Shown here: in pieces, positions 1 to 9,183 of the stretch
How the letters are laid out: the number at the start of each line of letters is the position of its first letter
Position numbering within the stretch: the first letter of the stretch is position 1
DNA from: Apostichopus parvimensis
Lineage: Eukaryota; Echinodermata; Holothuroidea; Aspidochirotida; Stichopodidae
Assembly: GCA_000934455.1 (NCBI GenBank)
Contig: KN892573.1
Span: forward strand, 5,211-25,239
Reading direction: 5' to 3'
Length of the DNA stretch: 20,029 nucleotides
Translations under genes and position numbers: made by a program
Notes under the pieces: model-generated
Seen by the model: the letters and a program-made list of their open reading frames with translations, nothing else
What the model was told of the DNA's origin: nothing
Database searches by the model: none

Positions 1-380
1 GCAACAGTGAAGCAAACTACAGTCATATTTGAAGATCATTTATTGTTTAATTTTTCCAATGTGTATGACGTTTGGCATCTGTCTATTACATCTGTTTTCC
101 TATGTGTTTGCTTTATTTTTCCTCTGATAGCATAAAAATGTCCGGCCCTCAATATACTTCCATACCTTTACCTACACAGGCATTTGCTATTAAAATAGCC
201 TTTTTTTTGCTATTTCTATTTTCTCTCTTTGATATAACACATTTTGTGCTGATTTGCTAGTCTGTTGAAGGGAAAATTTCGATGCAAAAACTGCTCAGTG
301 TTTCCAACAGGAAGTCTTCCCATGGATTAAATGAGTTGATTTATTTGTATTATGCTTCGTGATATTCAAGAACTAGAAAG

Positions 381-505
381 ATGTGTAAAAGTAAGTTGGC
401 CTGACGTTTCGATCCTAGCAGGATCTTCTTCAGATGCTAAATGACAAGTAACAGAAGGGACGAAAACACGCATCGAAACGTCAGGCCAACTTACTTTTTA
501 CACAT
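381..505. mobile_element. Foldback (MITE-like) inverted repeat element
   Basis: The left arm (381-413) and the right arm (472-505) are reverse complements over 33 bases, broken only by one extra A in an A-run. The 58-base centre (414-471) carries CTTCTTCAGATG and a short GATCCT/AGGATC palindrome. Such arms with little between them are typical of non-autonomous foldback or MITE elements. No target-site duplication is evident and no transposase is encoded, so the superfamily is unknown. It lies downstream of the last visible FAXDC2-like exon, probably in that gene's final intron. Confidence 0.7.
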
Positions 506-599
506 TCTCTTACACAGGCTCTCTAGTGGATAGGCAGTTTGCTAACAGTTTTATTTTATTTTTATATAGAAAGATAACTACAAAGAATGAAAAACCTAC

Positions 600-3500
600 T
601 TTAGATGATGAAAATCATGAGCTTCTGGTGAAGGCAAGAAAGGAAGATGATATCCACAGTGAGAGATGATAGCAGATGTCTGTGCAACATTGATCCAGAG
701 CATGAGTGTAGCTATGTGGCTTCCCATAACAACTGGTCCGATAACAGCCGGCAGGATATTAGCAAACAGGTGCTCCAAGGGGTGACAGTAGATTGCAACC
801 ACACTGATGGGAGCAGTCCACTCGTGGTGGATCTTGTGAATGTAACGGTAGACCCTGGGGTGATGGAAAACCCTGAAGAGAATAATAGAAATGTTATTGA
901 AGGTAAAACTCGCTGATTTGCCGTTCATCATTATATTCTACTCGTCCACAGATTTAATCAAATTACTCGAGCAATGTTACCAACATGGTCTATGAAGGTT
1001 TTTCTTTCTTCAACGCAGTTGACAAGAGGGGCCAGGTGAGATGGGGGGGGTGCGATGGCATGGGTCATGGGGGGGTGATCACTAGTGTTAAGCAAGGGGC
1101 TGGAAAATAAGAAGAACATATTCTGCTTTCATAATATACTTAAGGAAAAGAGACAATTCTTCTAGAAGTGGGTACAGTGATATATTTGTCCCAGAACCAG
1201 ACCTGGTTCCAGATCACCGGCTGCAAATAGTCACAGAACCAGACCTGGTTCAAGTTCACTGGCTATTAATGGTCAGAAAACCATTCCTATACGTCAAGAA
1301 TTTTCTCCTATGACAGTGTGGTAGATAAAAGACTGAAGTTCATTTTGAAAAGTAACAGACTTTCTGTACAATCTACACAGCAGATAAATGAAACCAGATC
1401 ATCAGACAGTCTCTGTCCAAATGTATTTGCTGCTGAGGGAAATTATAGCAACCTGAAAGCAACCAGGTGATTGAAGTATTCTTGCATGAGAAGCATAACA
1501 AAAAATAATTCATAGTTCACACACACATAGTCACATGTAGGTGACACAAAGCATAACTATATCACTATTTCAAGGTATAATTGTCATTTAACAACACATC
1601 AGAATATTAGAAAAATATCTTCTACAATCATCCATTCCCAACCCTTCCCCCCCCCCCTCCCCTTCCTGGGAAAAAAGGACATAAGGAAGTCTGTACAGCC
1701 ACTGTAAAATTGAATTGTGCAGTACCAAAGGTCCAAAGACCACAGTGGCAGTGAGAATGTTAAATTAATTTTAGTTCTTACCTATGTGAATAGTAAAATC
1801 CAATTTCTTCAAATATAAGAAACACTACAGCTTCTACCATGACCCAGTAGATGGATGGTAGTTCTCTTCCAAAGCTGCAACCTCTCCACTGCATTAGGTG
1901 GTACAGGAGCAGCATTGTTGGTCCTCCCACCACCACCTGATTGTAAAGTACAACGGCAATGGCATGTAACAACTTGCCTCTCGGAACCTGTAGGGATAAG
2001 GATGTACCGTTTTAACATTAATGTACACATTAACTTGAAATTCTGTATACAATGGAATGGGGCATGGATCGGGGGTGGGGGGAGTGGGGGGCAGGATGCC
2101 CCTACTTCCGGCATCCCAAATAAATTTATGGTCCTGCGGTAAACTCAATGTGAGTGAGCGATGGTGGTCAACAGGGCTCCTGAGACTCCTTTAAGGTTTT
2201 TAGGGAGAGTTCAATGTAGTTAAGAGAACTATGCCATCAAAAAAAATAATTCAGTCACTTGTTCCGTTCTTTCATTTATTTGTTGTTGTTGAGTATTTCA
2301 TGTTATAGAGAAACACGAGGATGAACAGCATGCTGACCCTGACATATATCATAAGAAGGTCACGCAAATAAAACAAGCCTCGTTTAATTAATGTTATCTG
2401 GCTTACACTCAAATACCACATTTGTTTTTGGACTAGTAGGCTTGACACTGTATGTATCATAAACAGGTCCACATGCAGCAGTACAGCACAGACTATATGA
2501 TACCTGTATCATGACTGTGCTTCATATGTGAGGCTTATGATTGACTGCAGGCAGATATGATATCCCAAACTGTGAACAGAAATATTCCATGACTGACAAT
2601 ATTCTAACTTTAAAGGGTGTGAAGACTTGCGCAAAAAGAAACGTCTACTGCCGGTAATTTGACCTAGTTTCGAATGAGGTGTAACAGAAGTGTTAAACAC
2701 CACCATGGAACCCAGAAAATACACACACAGCTTTCTATCGTGTGTGTTTTTACACTAGTGTACAGTCAGTACATACAGCTGCGGTCATTACCCACAGCAC
2801 AGTATACAAACGATACAGCGATGGACATCTCAGGTCCAGCTAAAGATAACAATTAAGGTATCACGTTTCATTACTGTCTGCATTTTGTAGCGACACGAAC
2901 AAAACGCCACTTGCAAGCAACAGAAAGTTAACTTTTTCAGTTGGCCGCACGCGGTTTGGGGCGAGTCTTCAATGCCTTTAAGTTACAGCTCTGACATTTT
3001 CTTTTCTTAAGTATAGACTTTTTCTTAACTATAGTAAGTACCAACATAAATTTTCGGAACTGACATGCACTTGTGTCTACTCACTGGTATATTTTGATCA
3101 TCTTGAATTTTGTACTTGAAGATAAATGCTGGTTGCCCCGTCAGGTCAATAATGAGAAACAACAGACAGACGAACCAATACCACAAGAACGAAACCCAAG
3201 CAGTACCTGCAGAAATGGGAGAGAGGCATAGATTACATGACAATGTCAGAGCTCGAGGATAAATTAAAAGGTAAATAATTTATAGACATATAAACAATCC
3301 AAAGAATGTATTCTGAAATTAGCTTGCATGGTTCGACATTGAGGGAGTGATAGAACAGATGTGATCCTTTGATTATCACTAGATTGTCAGTGATAAAGCT
3401 AAAAAAAACTGTTTTTGCTATGTAAACTTTAATGAGCTAGTATTTAGTGAAAACATTAGCCTCTAGGAAAGTTGTGGTTCAAACACTTTTTGACTTTTAT

Positions 3501-5402
3501 TGATGACATACAAGGCAACTGGAAAGTGAGATTTCCTTTGTTAATTGAATTACAATTTTGAGACTGGTCAACTTAAACGATGTACCTTGTTATATGATTT
3601 GAAACTTCTAATTAATGGGAAAATTCAACCAATCAGGTTGATATGGGGGCACTGATCAATTTGGAAATTAGTCATGCTTGATTTCATGCTACTTTATAAC
3701 GGACTACTCAGGGAATAATGTATCTAGGATTGCATCACAAAGACACAAACTGCTATATGCAAAAGTGGCAAAATTAATGCTATACAAGTGCAAAGTTGTT
3801 TAGCAGTTTTGTATACACAGGAGCCATGTAGTATGATATTTAGACAAAGTGTTCAAGACAGCTACACAAAATTTGAATGCTAAATTATTCCCCTGGTAAA
3901 TCCCTGATTACTCGAGTTCATAAACTCCATCTCCTCTTACTTCTCCTCCCACCCACCCGTCCCACTATCCCACCACCTATCCCTGCCCCCACTTACCTTC
4001 CCCAAGGAATGTCATCATTATAACTGTTACCTTAATGAACCCCCTCTGAATTGATGAATATCTAGATTATTAGAGATTGGTGTCATCAGATCCAAAACTT
4101 AGCAATAACCAATGTTTTATCTACAGCTTTGTATAAAGTTCCAAATGTCTCAATTTCAATTTAGAGATTTTTCGAAGCCACCAGTCGCATCAAAATATCT
4201 CTTCATCCACCAAAGCCTACCAGAGCGTAATAACCCTTACCATAGAATCCAACGGTAAAGTCGTCCTCTCCAAAGAATGTATATATTTTGCCCCAATGTG
4301 ACTGCCAGAAATCTCCAGATGCACCCCAAAACTTTTCCAGATGCCAGGTTAGGGAATTTCGAAAAGCAGCAAACACGACCACTCCCCCGATGGCATAGGT
4401 TACCTTACGCAGGACCTCCAGCCATTGTTGTAAACTGAATCTCTGTTTAATTAAAACAAAAATAGAACATAATCAAACCATCAAATTGATCCTGTCAGTT
4501 ACTCAAATGAAATTCCCAAGCCTGATTGGCTTGAGTAATTACTGTACGAATGACAATGATTGACCATCTCTACTTACACTGTACAGTCCAATCTACATAG
4601 CTTATGAAAATACATTTTTAATCATAATCAAAGTCGGCCCTACAGTACATTGGCTTTAGAATGTTTGCCTGACACTTGTAGACAGTTCATTGGGTAACCC
4701 TGTTCCAGCCTTTTTTACATCTTGTGAGATACATTATATATACTGTATATATAGCACAAACACAATAATCGTCCTACCTTCAGAAGACTTTCATCTTCTA
4801 CAAGGAGTGTCTGTTGAGCATGACCACTGGGCCCTGGTGGACAACTTTCCAAGCACTTCTTGCTCTGTTGGAGAAAATGAACAGTAAAACAAAGCATGAT
4901 CTGGTTAATTATTTAAACTTTACATTAAAATAATATTAAAGATATACATATATTGCAAGTACGAACTGAAATTTGTTCAAATTTAATAAATGGAAAAGAC
5001 AGACATGACAAACTTGTCTTGAAAGCATATTGTATGAGCATACACATTTGCTATCCATTAATCCACATCAAACAGCACTGAAATAAACTGCATATTAAAA
5101 CGATTTAAAAAGTGTGAACACTTCATAATATCTCACAAGCAGTAAGAAGTGTAATACTGACAATAAAATGTCTTATTGAGTAAAAAAAAATTTTCCAGCA
5201 ACCCAAAAATTTGACACTCTAGCATGCTTGTGGGGGTAATATATATACTGATGGTATTAAAGTAACTCTGTAACAACTTAAAATGAAACCAAGTGACAGC
5301 ATAAATCCATAAAGTGAAGTTACTTACTACTTGTGATTTTATTCCAAATTGACGTCTCCAAATTCCACTAAAAATTCCCGTTAATTCATTCCAATTAGTC
5401 AT
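600..5402 (-). CDS. FAXDC2: FAXDC2-like fatty acid hydroxylase domain protein, 3' end outside window
   Basis: Six coding exons read right to left: 5402-5328, 4864-4778, 4442-4241, 3206-3085, 1987-1782 and 872-600. All have GT/AG borders and the reading phase is continuous throughout (about 321 codons). The family consists of ER multi-pass di-iron oxygenases related to sterol C4-methyl oxidase; FAXDC2's exact substrate is unsettled. Visible family signatures are NSLTWHLEKFWGASGDFW in the third exon, DLTGQPAFIFKYKIQ in the fourth, and the histidine cluster SHRVFHH (split by an intron), HKIHHEWTAP, HCGYHLPFLPSPE and HDFHHLK. Hydrophobic segments lie in exons three to six. The final exon, about 45 residues in relatives, is not found in 1-599, so it should lie to the left. 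The last donor (599-594, AA|GTAGGT) is acceptable but not strong. The ATG at 5402 opens a 25-codon exon ending at a good GTAAGT donor. That exon and the next (29 codons, Cys/Pro-rich) are not conserved, so the N-terminus is less certain than the rest. Confidence 0.9.
873..1781 (-). other. Intron of FAXDC2-like gene with G- and C-runs
   Basis: This intron interrupts the SHRVFHH histidine motif (CAT AG|G). It has a strong donor (GTAAGA from 1781) and an acceptor reading TCTCTTCAG up to 873. It contains G-runs at 1043-1050 and 1069-1075, the 42-bp repeat at 1192, and an 11-base C-run at 1647-1657. No other coding signal is seen. Confidence 0.8.
1192..1275. repeat. Two-copy 42-bp tandem repeat with internal dyad
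   Basis: CAGAACCAGACCTGGTTC begins at 1192 and again at 1234, a 42-base period. The rest of each unit is also similar (ATCACCGGCT versus TTCACTGGCT). A degenerate third start may occur near 1274. Each unit contains the dyad GAACCA...TGGTTC. It lies in the intron between the exons at 872 and 1782. Confidence 0.75.
1988..3084 (-). other. Intron of FAXDC2-like gene, about 1.1 kb
   Basis: The donor is a strong GTGAGT just after 3085, and the acceptor reads TCCCTACAG up to 1988. Apart from the G-rich run and hairpin at 2071-2116, I see no gene, tRNA or recognisable repeat. Short open frames of 60-100 codons on both strands have no family resemblance. Confidence 0.75.
2071..2116 (+). repeat. G-quadruplex-prone run followed by a hairpin
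   Basis: Three G-runs of five or six bases (2071-2091) can supply four GGG tracts with short loops. They are followed by a perfect seven-base stem, GGATGCC (2094-2100) with GGCATCC (2110-2116). The feature lies about 85 bases upstream of the exon at 1987-1782 in transcript sense. The FAXDC2 transcript would carry the C-rich complement. Confidence 0.55.
3207..4240 (-). other. Intron of FAXDC2-like gene with pyrimidine-rich tract
   Basis: The donor is GTAAGG after 4241 and the acceptor reads TTTCTGCAG up to 3207. Positions about 3925-4003 form a low-complexity C/T-rich tract on the plus strand (purine-rich in the transcript). Nothing else is recognisable. Confidence 0.75.
4443..4777 (-). other. 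Intron of FAXDC2-like gene containing a 19-bp AT palindrome
   Basis: The intron runs from GTAGGA after 4778 to an acceptor AAACAG at 4443. TATATATAC-T-GTATATATA (4735-4753) is a perfect odd palindrome a few dozen bases inside the donor. No coding signal is seen. Confidence 0.7.
4865..5327 (-). other. First intron of FAXDC2-like gene
   Basis: It runs from the GTAAGT donor after 5328 to an acceptor reading TTTTCTCCAACAG ending at 4865. The DNA is AT-rich with no other feature. It is tentative because it depends on the non-conserved first exon. Confidence 0.5.
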
Positions 5403-6840
5403 TCTAAAATTATCAAACTATTTTCCAAAAGAAAGTATCTCTTTGAAGATCTTTACGTTGTACGTCTGCACTTAGCTGATCAGTATAAAAGAGGAATATT
5501 TACTTCCTTTCTTGACGTCGAGACACCTTTTCTTGACGTTATCGTCGCTTGACACAAAAACTGGCTTCAATTATAATGTCAGTATTTTAGCATTTGAAGT
5601 TTCACAAACTGAATTTCAACTCAATTCAAACTCATATCACATTCAGCTGGTTAAGAAAACAATCCTCTCCAGTTTTCTTGTAGACCAATAGATCTTAACA
5701 TCATGATTTTCAAAGTAACTGTATGCCACAAAAGAAATGTCAACAAAATACTTCTCAAGTGATCCACTAGACTTGTACCAAGTTATCAACTTGATTTATA
5801 AATAGTTAAACCTCAGAATACTTTGTGCAGATAACCAAACTTTTGTTTGTTCTGTAAGACTGAACAAATTTAAGCAGCCATCTTCAACAGATTATTAAAA
5901 GATAGTAAAACTTGTTGAAACTATTTATATATTTTAGAGGTTTGATTTCTAACCTAATGAACCAGTATAAAACTTGCTATGATTTGAGGCAACACTTTCC
6001 AGCGTGATACAACTGTCATGATTCAGAGAATTAAAACTGTCAATATTGCACGGCTGTTGAGTAATCTGTAAATTGCTAAATGTGTTCCAACATTATTCCA
6101 TGAAAAATACACCAAACACACCAATTGACAAAGTTCTGTAAATAGTTTACAGACCTGTACAGAAAGCGATAAAACAGTAGCAGATTCAAATAAAATTGCG
6201 AGTTCAAGTTAGTTTAAAAAGGTCCAAACCAAGATATCCCTTTTAAAGTTCTAAATATCTGACCACAGGAAATGTCCAACAATCAATTCAACGACAGCCT
6301 GTGAGTGGGTCTGAAGATTTGTCAACAAAAACCTTTTATATAAATGTCGATCCTGGAAATCAATTGTTACAGTAGTAGTACTGTAGGTAGGGCAGTATAG
6401 TATGCGTTGGTTTTGCATTCAAGTATTCACACGTGATATAAACACATTCCAATCACCCACTCACTGGCACTCAGAAGAGCACTATGACCTGCAATACAGT
6501 GGCTCAGCTGACTAACCTATTACATAACAGCTTGATCAATGGTGTTCAGTTAGTAAACACAAACCATTACGTCCGTCATCAATCACTGTAGCTGACAGTT
6601 TATAAATAATACTATGTAAAATGCTTTACAGTCTACACTGATTGGCTTGTCAAAGGATGAATATTCAGATAAGATTACATCTGATTGGCCAGATGTTGAT
6701 AAATGATATCCCCCCCCCCAGCCCAGATCATTCATCACTTTACTAGCTGCATGTCCCTAGCTCTGGTCCAATTAATTGACTCATGATATTGAGCTACTGA
6801 TCAGTACACTACTCTGAAATTCAACTGTACATAATTAACT

Positions 6841-7119
6841 GTGGGAGGTACTGCACCAGGTGCAGAACAGTTCATCTTACAATTTAGGTTTAAGGAGAAA
6901 TACAAAGTAAGGTCTGCATTCCTGGTGGGTTGGACGTACGTCACAGCTGATCAGGAATGCTATATAGATATAGCAGCTCTAGCTCACATGACTAACTGTG
7001 ATCTGACGTCATATATACAGACAAACTTCTTCCAAGGAAACCCTACGATTACCAAAGGAATGAAGGACTTGGAGATCAATGCTTCATATAGAGACAGTCA
7101 TGTGACTATTCAGCAATAA
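6841..7119 (+). other. Unexplained 92-codon open frame, coding status doubtful
   Basis: An open frame runs from a GTG at 6841 to TAA at 7117-7119 and is slightly richer in G+C than its AT-rich surroundings. The deduced peptide has no signal peptide or clear membrane segment and includes RSAFLVGWTYVTADQECYID; I recognise no family. There is no ATG at the start. An exon start could be imagined at CACCAG|G (6859) or AACAG|T (6871), but no matching donor was identified. CTGCACC-A-GGTGCAG (6851-6865) is a perfect odd palindrome near its beginning. It could be a terminal exon, a repeat-derived remnant or chance. Confidence 0.2.
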
Positions 7120-7215
7120 GAGAAGACAATCAATACATATTGCATGTGAAACTGGTCAGAATTAATTTCAACTGTTTTTGTTTACAAATTCAAATTTTGA
7201 CATGTAGTAAATAGA

Positions 7216-7231
7216 GGTACTGTATAGTACC
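7216..7231. repeat. Short perfect hairpin in a TACTGTA-rich patch
   Basis: GGTACT-GTAT-AGTACC is a six-base perfect stem. It lies within about 90 bases (7216-7305) that hold several TACTGTA and CACAGTA words in both orientations. Confidence 0.5.
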
Positions 7232-8585
7232 ACCTATTACTTGCAGTACTGATGCTTATACTGTACAGTGATACTGTGCAATACATTCACAGTATATAGA
7301 GAAACTGTGGCAATTCTCATGAAACTGTTTGATGGAGGGATATCCCGACCCACATGCACTTTGACTGTACCCTTCAAAGAGTGATTTTAGGAAATTTAAA
7401 ATATTAATTTTGATTTATTGCGGTAAAGTAAAGACACTGCTATCAGTCCAAGTTGCAAACACATTTTCACTTTCAAACGTTTACAGCGATATTAAATTTT
7501 ATGTGCTGTATATTAATGGTAAGTACTGTAAATATGAAGCGGTGTTCAATATCAATTGTTGCTATGAACAAATACTATGTGCATCGTTTGAAGAATTCAA
7601 TAATTTATCACTCACTAACCTTAATTGACCAGTGCAAATATACATAAGTGTCATTTATTGGAAACCTCCTCCGATCCCCCCCCCCCACCCCCTTTCTTCA
7701 ATAACAATGGGTAGGTTAAAGATTGCTGATCAAAATATTAACTATATGTTTTATATTTTATTTGATTGATTTAAACCAACAGCAAAAACTGTATCAGTTT
7801 TGCACCAATGAATACATAATTTTATGAATTGCAATCTCAGCAATAACATATTTCACATTCTTGTACAGCACAGTTAAATACTATATTCATAACAGTACAT
7901 TGAAGGAGCTGAAGTGTAATTCAGAAAGTGACATTGCTGAATGCAAGTCAAATTTAACGAAACCGGGATTTTCAGGTTCCACGTGATCTTATTTCATGTA
8001 TGTACACTAACAACAGAAATATCCTGTTGTGTTCACAAAACCTTTGGCTCAATGCCAAATAGGACAGCACTACCTGAGAGTCACCTTCTAGCGATCTAAT
8101 AGGTCAAATAAAGGTCAGGATTCTACCACCAGTTTGTATTGTATTGTGTGTGTGGGACAATAACGTTACTATATATATGCTGTATACAGTCATTTTACAG
8201 GTACAAACAGGATATTGAGCAATAGCCCAGACAATCTACATAATAACCGTGTACAGGAAATCCATCCAATGATTGAGAAAGTCTTCATGAATGAGAATAA
8301 TTTATTAATTTTGAATGATAAAAAGAATAATTTGAACCATTTTTTTAATGTATACACAGTATTTGTGATATTGACTTCTGTCCAAGAGGTTGCAGGATCA
8401 ATAGATTAAATTGGTGATGATTCTAACCTACTGTACTTGAATTTAGATCTCTCTACAGTGTTCAGCAATGTGACCTTTGCAACCTAAAACTGAATAATAA
8501 CAACAGAGGCATATGCAACTAGATTTCCTTACATTGTGTAGAGGACTTCACTTTCACTAAATCGGAAGTTTGTATTAAATAGTAC

Positions 8586-8595
8586 TACTGTAATA
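8586..8595. repeat. Candidate target-site duplication, left copy
   Basis: TACTGTAATA here is repeated exactly at 9174-9183, and the LINE remnant fills the space between. Position and length suit LINE integration. However, TACTGTA is itself common in this window, so part of the match could be chance. Confidence 0.55.
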
Positions 8596-9173
8596 AGGAC
8601 CACTGCACAGATAATCCACGCCTTTGTTTCTTCATGCCTTGACAACAGAAAAGCACTTTTGTTTGGCTAACCAAAAATGCAACTGTCTCGTCTTCAACAT
8701 GTTCAGAACACAGCAGCTCGCATTTTAACTTTGTCGAAAAGGTTTTACCATATTGCACCAAACCTGAAAGAACTGCATTGGCCTCCTTTCTTTATACAGA
8801 ATTGTTTTCAAGCTAATGCTGATTGTCTACAAGTCTCTTCACAATGTGGTGCCTCTGATACACCTCTGATATGCTTTCAAGAATATATTCTGTCTCGTTA
8901 TCTTCGTCCAAATGATAAGTTACTTCTCACTGTCAAATCTAAATCCAACCATTCTTGGGGGACAGACCTTTGTCAGTTGCTGCACTGCAATTGTGGAATA
9001 CGTTACCACTTGAAATCAAGACGGCTAGGAGTGTCTCCTCCGTTAAAGCTCAAAATTCACTTTTAGCGACAAGCTTTTACATAAATTTTGTAGGAGTCCA
9101 TTGGTTTTTGCACCTTGAACGCCCTTTTTGGGTGGCATGTGTGCAATATAAATCTTTCTTATTATTATTAAGG
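8596..9173 (+). mobile_element. 5'-truncated, decayed non-LTR retrotransposon (CR1/L2-like reverse transcriptase end)
   Basis: The plus strand encodes the far C-terminal part of a LINE reverse-transcriptase ORF, spread over shifting frames. IIHAFVSSCLD (from 8611) is followed by an in-frame TAA at about 8668, then RLQHVQNTAARIL and the ELHWPP motif (8686-8796). The frame then moves at about 8795 to a segment with VYKSLHNVVPL, moves back at about 8870 for a stretch with LRPNDKLLLTV, and moves again near 8955 to GDRPLSVAALQLWNTLPLEI. These are hallmark blocks of the CR1/L2/Rex-type group; I cannot assign the exact clade. The 3' end is a short run of ATT/TTA (9161-9170). The upstream part of the element is missing, as usual for incomplete reverse transcription. 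One stop and at least three frameshifts show it is dead. The ten-base word TACTGTAATA occurs at 8586-8595 and again at 9174-9183, exactly bordering the element, and fits a target-site duplication. Confidence 0.85.
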
Positions 9174-9183
9174 TACTGTAATA
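9174..9183. repeat. Candidate target-site duplication, right copy
   Basis: This is an exact copy of the ten bases at 8586-8595. It starts three bases after the ATT/TTA tail of the LINE remnant. Confidence 0.55.

Larger units (their letters stand above)
5403..8585. other. Intergenic region upstream of the FAXDC2-like gene
   Basis: This AT-rich DNA should hold the 5' UTR and promoter of the minus-strand FAXDC2-like gene, but I cannot place a transcription start. A minus-strand TATAAA-like string near 5797-5804 is too far upstream and too common in AT-rich DNA to call. The region includes C-runs at 6710-6719 and 7676-7686, the unexplained open frame at 6841-7119, hairpin GGTACT-GTAT-AGTACC at 7216-7231, and many copies of TACTGTA. 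Confidence 0.7.

Noticed and set aside
1..380. Last FAXDC2 exon in the left margin
   Set aside because: I looked on the minus strand for the expected continuation after HDFHHLK (FNQ-YG followed by a D-LHGTD segment) and found nothing similar, so it should lie outside the window.
1809..2148. Overlapping open frames on both strands around 1809-2148
   Set aside because: They are shadows of the FAXDC2-like exon 1987-1782 extended into a G-rich intron.
5797..5804. TATA box for the FAXDC2-like gene
   Set aside because: It lies nearly 400 bases above the putative ATG in AT-rich DNA where such strings are common, with no supporting initiator signal.
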